From contig CBDBDZ010000014.1 in NCBI GenBank assembly GCA_965204215.1, positions 1,240,001-1,304,000 on the forward strand: a stretch of DNA of 64,000 nt, given 5' to 3'. The position numbers and the translations under genes were made by a program. The notes beneath the pieces were generated by a model. That model was not told where the DNA came from, did not search any database, and saw only the letters and a program-made list of their open reading frames with translations. Source of the DNA: CBDBDZ01 sp965204215 (GTDB taxonomy: Bacteria; Pseudomonadota; Gammaproteobacteria; Pseudomonadales; GM7GCV1). Below, piece after piece: positions 61,508 to 64,000 of the stretch. Each line of letters opens with the position of its first letter. The first letter of the stretch is position 1.

Positions 61508-61675
61508 ACGACAATTATATAGATACTCCGACTAGGTCGGGTTATCTACTGAATACAATAGCTTTAATATTAGACTTAAGGGTTGCTCCTTGTGTCTATT
61601 ATCGTGAATAGGTGGAAACATCCATATATCTATATGATTGTCGTAATGACCCGACACCCTTTAAGGTGTCATTTT
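61508..61675 (+). ncRNA. Candidate structured RNA with 18-bp closing stem
   Basis: The strand 61508-61525 pairs with 61627-61644 over 18 bp, all Watson-Crick except one G-U. Inside are three hairpins: CCGAC/GTCGG (61528-61540), TAGAC with AAGG stacked on CCTT and GTCTA (61571-61598), and a GAAA-capped GGTG/CATCC stem (61611-61623). After the closing stem, GACACC and GGTGTC (61653-61658, 61665-61670) form a hairpin followed by ATTTTA, a terminator-like end. GTCGTAATGAC (61640-61650) can instead pair with the complementary strand near 61668-61680, competing with the closing stem. It lies 25 bp before the Sel1 gene, so it may be a separate small RNA or a leader switch. Confidence 0.55.
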
Positions 61676-61699
61676 ACGACAAAGTATATAGGTTAATAA

Positions 61700-62818
61700 A
61701 TGGTAACTAGCTATAACAAACTAAGCATTGAGCAGCTAACGGCTTTAAGCCAACGTGGTGATAGAAAAGCACTGGGTAAATTAGGTGCTTGCTATTTCTT
61801 AGGGGATGGTGTTACTGAAAATCAGAACAAAGCATTTGAATTATTAAACCAAGCTGCAGACAAAGGTGATGGTCTAGCTTGCGTAATTCTTGGTTGGTGC
61901 TATTACAGTGGTGAAGGTGTAACTAAAGATTTAGCTAAAACAGACTTCTTATTTAATTTAGCTACCAAAGATGAAAATGCTGATATTGATACCCTTGAGG
62001 AATTAGCTAATATATTTAGAAATGGTATTGGAGTGCAAAAGTATATATCAAAATCTAATCAGCTTCTTAGACGAGTAAATCAAATAAAGAGGAACGAAAA
62101 ATTAATTAATTCTACTCAACTCCAAAAAGCATATACCAGTACATATCCTAAGAATAGCAAAAACATAGTTGAAAATAACCATGTAAATACAGAGAAAGTA
62201 AATAACGATAATTACTCTGTTACCTTCCATCCTAAAACGTGGCACGGAGGAATATGGATATTAGTATTATTGCTTGTGCTTGGTGTAATAGGGCACTTCT
62301 CAGAGGAGGATGAGGGTTATGATAGTTTGAGTACTGAAAAGACTGAGATAATATCAAATAAAAACAATACCTCTACTAGCTCAGAACCTTCAATAACATC
62401 AGTATATTCGTACCCAAACTCTTTAACGAGTATACATACCGACCTTATAGTAAATTCACTCAAAAATAACTATGGTATTTTGGTAGATAGTTATTTATGT
62501 AACCGTGATGATTTCTGTGAAATATTTGCGTATAAAGAATCAGATTTTAATGGTATTGTTCAAGTACAAATCGGGGGTAAGAATGTAGATGTTTTATCTA
62601 GTTCAGTTGCAACAAACCAGACCTTCCACCAAGTTTGTAGTGCTGTTATGTTTGCATTAACTGATTCTGTAGGGAGGCAGCGTATTGAGGAAGTCGTTAC
62701 TCAAGGTTTTAATAATGCTTTAACTAACAGGCGGCACAAGATGGAATTATTCGGGATTATGTTTAAAACTGCTTTAGATTATCGAGGGCTTGTAGACTGT
62801 ACGGTATATAAGTTTTGA
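61700..62818 (+). CDS. Sel1-repeat membrane protein
   Basis: 372 residues. Two Sel1/TPR-like repeats at about 15-85 (KALGKLGACYFLGDGVTENQNKAFELLNQAADKG and LACVILGWCYYSGEGVTKDLAK) precede a weaker third. A single transmembrane helix lies near 188-206 (WILVLLLVLGVIGHF), and the C-terminal part (about 250-370) has four cysteines and is probably outside the cytoplasm. Such proteins often act as interaction or signalling scaffolds. It is the first gene after the structured RNA and may be regulated by it; function unknown. Confidence 0.75.
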   Translation: MVTSYNKLSIEQLTALSQRGDRKALGKLGACYFLGDGVTENQNKAFELLNQAADKGDGLACVILGWCYYSGEGVTKDLAKTDFLFNLATKDENADIDTLEELANIFRNGIGVQKYISKSNQLLRRVNQIKRNEKLINSTQLQKAYTSTYPKNSKNIVENNHVNTEKVNNDNYSVTFHPKTWHGGIWILVLLLVLGVIGHFSEEDEGYDSLSTEKTEIISNKNNTSTSSEPSITSVYSYPNSLTSIHTDLIVNSLKNNYGILVDSYLCNRDDFCEIFAYKESDFNGIVQVQIGGKNVDVLSSSVATNQTFHQVCSAVMFALTDSVGRQRIEEVVTQGFNNALTNRRHKMELFGIMFKTALDYRGLVDCTVYKF

Positions 62819-62869
62819 TTTCTTTCCCTGAGTAGTATTTCCTTAATTACATGAAGAACGCTAAGAATC

Positions 62870-63490
62870 ATGACATCATTTAGAACATTAACCAATCTAG
62901 GGCGCCAGCAGCTATCACCATCATTTTTTATGCGTGATTTTCTATATTCTGAGATATCACAAATAGAAGGCATTGCTAATATTCCTGAAAACCCTGAAAT
63001 TGCGATAGAAACAGGAAAAATGCTCTGTAATGAAGTGTTAGAACCAATTCAACAAAAATTAGGTAGAATAAGTATTCGTTCTGCGTATCGTTCACCAACT
63101 ATTAATGGAATTGGGGCGGCGAATAATAATCAGTATAATTGCTCAAAAAATGAAAAAAACTACGCCAAGCATATATGGGATATACCCAATAAAAATGGTC
63201 ATAAAGGAGCAATGGCTTGTATCGTGGTTAATTCATTTTTACCCTACTATGAAAAAACAGGGAATTGGCAAGCTCTAGCGTGGTGGATACATGATAATAT
63301 CCCCGATTATTCAACAATGTACTTTTTTCCTAAACTTTGCGCATTTAATATTGGGTGGCAAGAAAATGCAGTTAAGCGAATTGATAGTTATATTAAGCCT
63401 AAGGGTTGCTTAACGAAGCAAGGAATGGATAATTTTAACGGTTGCCATAAAAATGGATACATTGACTTTTTAAATTATTTATGGAGGTAA
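62870..63490 (+). CDS. Peptidase M15-like protein, probably catalytically degenerate
   Basis: 206 residues. The segment FFMRDFLYSEISQIEGIANIP near 20-40 and LEPIQQKLGRISIRSAYRSPTINGIG near 65-90 match the start of the peptidase M15A (D-Ala-D-Ala carboxypeptidase / endolysin) family. The family's zinc motif (SxHxxGxAxD) is not recognisable at the expected place; HKGAMACIVV is the nearest stretch. Function may be altered or non-enzymatic. It lies between the Sel1 gene and the type I modification gene, in cargo position. Confidence 0.55.
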   Translation: MTSFRTLTNLGRQQLSPSFFMRDFLYSEISQIEGIANIPENPEIAIETGKMLCNEVLEPIQQKLGRISIRSAYRSPTINGIGAANNNQYNCSKNEKNYAKHIWDIPNKNGHKGAMACIVVNSFLPYYEKTGNWQALAWWIHDNIPDYSTMYFFPKLCAFNIGWQENAVKRIDSYIKPKGCLTKQGMDNFNGCHKNGYIDFLNYLWR

Positions 63491-63718
63491 AGAATAAGTT
63501 TAAATGAGATGAGTGTGTTTGAAAATAAGATATTTGGATAATACAAAATTTCAGAAAGGTATACCTTGCTGAGTTATGATAGAGTTACCTATTGAATGAC
63601 TGCATAGCATAAACTGTAAATGGCAAGTAACAATCACTATAGTCAAAACAAACTTATTTCATTACAGTGTTACAAATTAGCAATATTCGTTTTAATAGTA
63701 AAAAAAGAGTAATAGACT
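63491..63718. other. AT-rich gap before the type I modification gene
   Basis: I see no gene in this 228-bp gap. It is AT-rich and would hold the promoter of the restriction-modification operon. No clear promoter hexamers or repeats stand out. Confidence 0.5.
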
Positions 63719-64000
63719 TTGAATAAACAACAATTAGCAGCAAAGATTTGGGAGTCAGCGAATCAGATGCGCTCTAAAATTGAAGCCAACGAATATAAAG
63801 ATTATATATTAGGCTTCATTTTCTATAAGTATCTATCTGATAAAGAAGTTAGGTTCGCGCAACAACTAGGCATGTCCGACACGGAGATTACTTCATTGAG
63901 TGAAGACGATGTTGAAACCGTCGATTATATTAAAAAAGACCTTGGCTATTTCATTGCCTATGATAACCTATTTTCAACATGGCTTGATGCAGGCAACGAT
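63719..64000 (+). CDS. hsdM: Type I restriction-modification methyltransferase subunit HsdM, partial
   Basis: The frame starts at TTG 63719 and runs off the window (94 codons visible). The product begins NKQQLAAKIWESANQMR and continues to EYKDYILGFIFYKYLSD, the N-terminal helical domain of HsdM. The catalytic NPPF motif lies beyond the window. GAGT lies upstream, a poor ribosome-binding site. HsdR and HsdS are expected to follow. It is the likely defence cargo of the integrative element. Confidence 0.88.
   Translation, partial: MNKQQLAAKIWESANQMRSKIEANEYKDYILGFIFYKYLSDKEVRFAQQLGMSDTEITSLSEDDVETVDYIKKDLGYFIAYDNLFSTWLDAGND

Larger units (their letters stand above)
57950..64000 (+). mobile_element. 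Integrative genetic element next to tRNA-Asp (left part)
   Basis: Contents in order: integrase, unknown protein, AlpA-like regulator, unknown DNA-binding-type protein, structured RNA candidate, Sel1-repeat membrane protein, peptidase M15-like protein and type I modification subunit. All genes are on the plus strand. No MITE-1 or MITE-2 copy is seen, unlike in the preceding 57 kb. The layout (integrase at a tRNA, AlpA, restriction genes as cargo) is typical of genomic islands and phage satellites. The right end and the second attachment site lie beyond the window. Confidence 0.8.

Noticed and set aside
61508..61675. Retron RNA, because of the paired outer arms
   Set aside because: No reverse transcriptase gene lies nearby; the next gene is a Sel1-repeat membrane protein.
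61508..61675. 6S RNA
   Set aside because: It lacks the typical large central bubble and has three compact hairpins on a mobile element; only the size is roughly similar.

Overview
The window is a chromosomal segment of an AT-rich gammaproteobacterium. The housekeeping genes (gltBD, cysE, miaB, engB, dgkA, pgi, fabB, pckA, gshA, dsbB, hslVU, hisF, tadA, panC, parE-parC) are of gammaproteobacterial type. A heterotetrameric sarcosine oxidase operon and a GlyGly-CTERM surface metalloprotease suggest a free-living or host-associated marine-type organism. I cannot name a genus from the sequence alone.

Layout. 0.4-7.4 kb: glutamate synthase (gltB, gltD) and serine acetyltransferase. 7.4-14.7 kb: an accessory stretch with a flavin oxidoreductase, the remnant of a GlyGly-CTERM protein, a small secreted protein, an IS3-family insertion, transposon debris and a 1231-residue secreted metalloprotease. 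15.0-23.6 kb: one long minus-strand operon running Rieske oxygenase, soxB, soxD, soxA, soxG, frmA, frmB and an RNA methyltransferase. It fits oxidative N-demethylation of a methylated amine or betaine with glutathione-dependent removal of the formaldehyde. 24-27 kb: an acyl-CoA dehydrogenase and an enolase-superfamily enzyme. 27-34 kb: miaB, a steroid-5-alpha-reductase-like membrane protein with an SDR, and a membrane-anchored beta-propeller with an alkylsulfatase-like metallo-beta-lactamase. 34-57.7 kb: mostly housekeeping genes. 57.8-64 kb: tRNA-Val and tRNA-Asp, then an integrative element (integrase, AlpA-like regulator, unknown genes, a candidate structured RNA, a Sel1-repeat membrane protein, a peptidase-M15-like protein and the start of a type I modification subunit) that runs off the window end.

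The most striking feature is small non-autonomous repeats. Family MITE-1 is 174 bp when complete, a near-complete foldback with ends CCCAGATTATGCATTAGAAA and 5-bp A/T-rich target duplications. It has at least twelve full or partial copies between 0.4 and 52.6 kb and none that I see in the tRNA-Asp element. Several copies have become parts of genes. One supplies the gltB start codon and most of its propeptide, one half-copy supplies both the panC C-terminus and the parE start codon, one gives a GIY-YIG protein its stop codon, and one abuts the hisF start codon. Copies often sit exactly on TAA stop codons. A second family (MITE-2, about 242 bp, ends CCTAGATTCCG) has two copies, one of which supplies the C-terminus of an enoyl-CoA hydratase. 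The ends of both families resemble those of IS1380-type elements such as ISEcp1. Several other foldback repeats lie in intergenic regions.

In the integrative element, a promoter is followed by a strongly structured region at 61508-61675. An 18-bp closing stem encloses three hairpins, and a downstream hairpin competes with the closing stem. Two matching palindromes (60325-60350 and 61390-61407) and three copies of a 10-bp site before the integrase look like operators.
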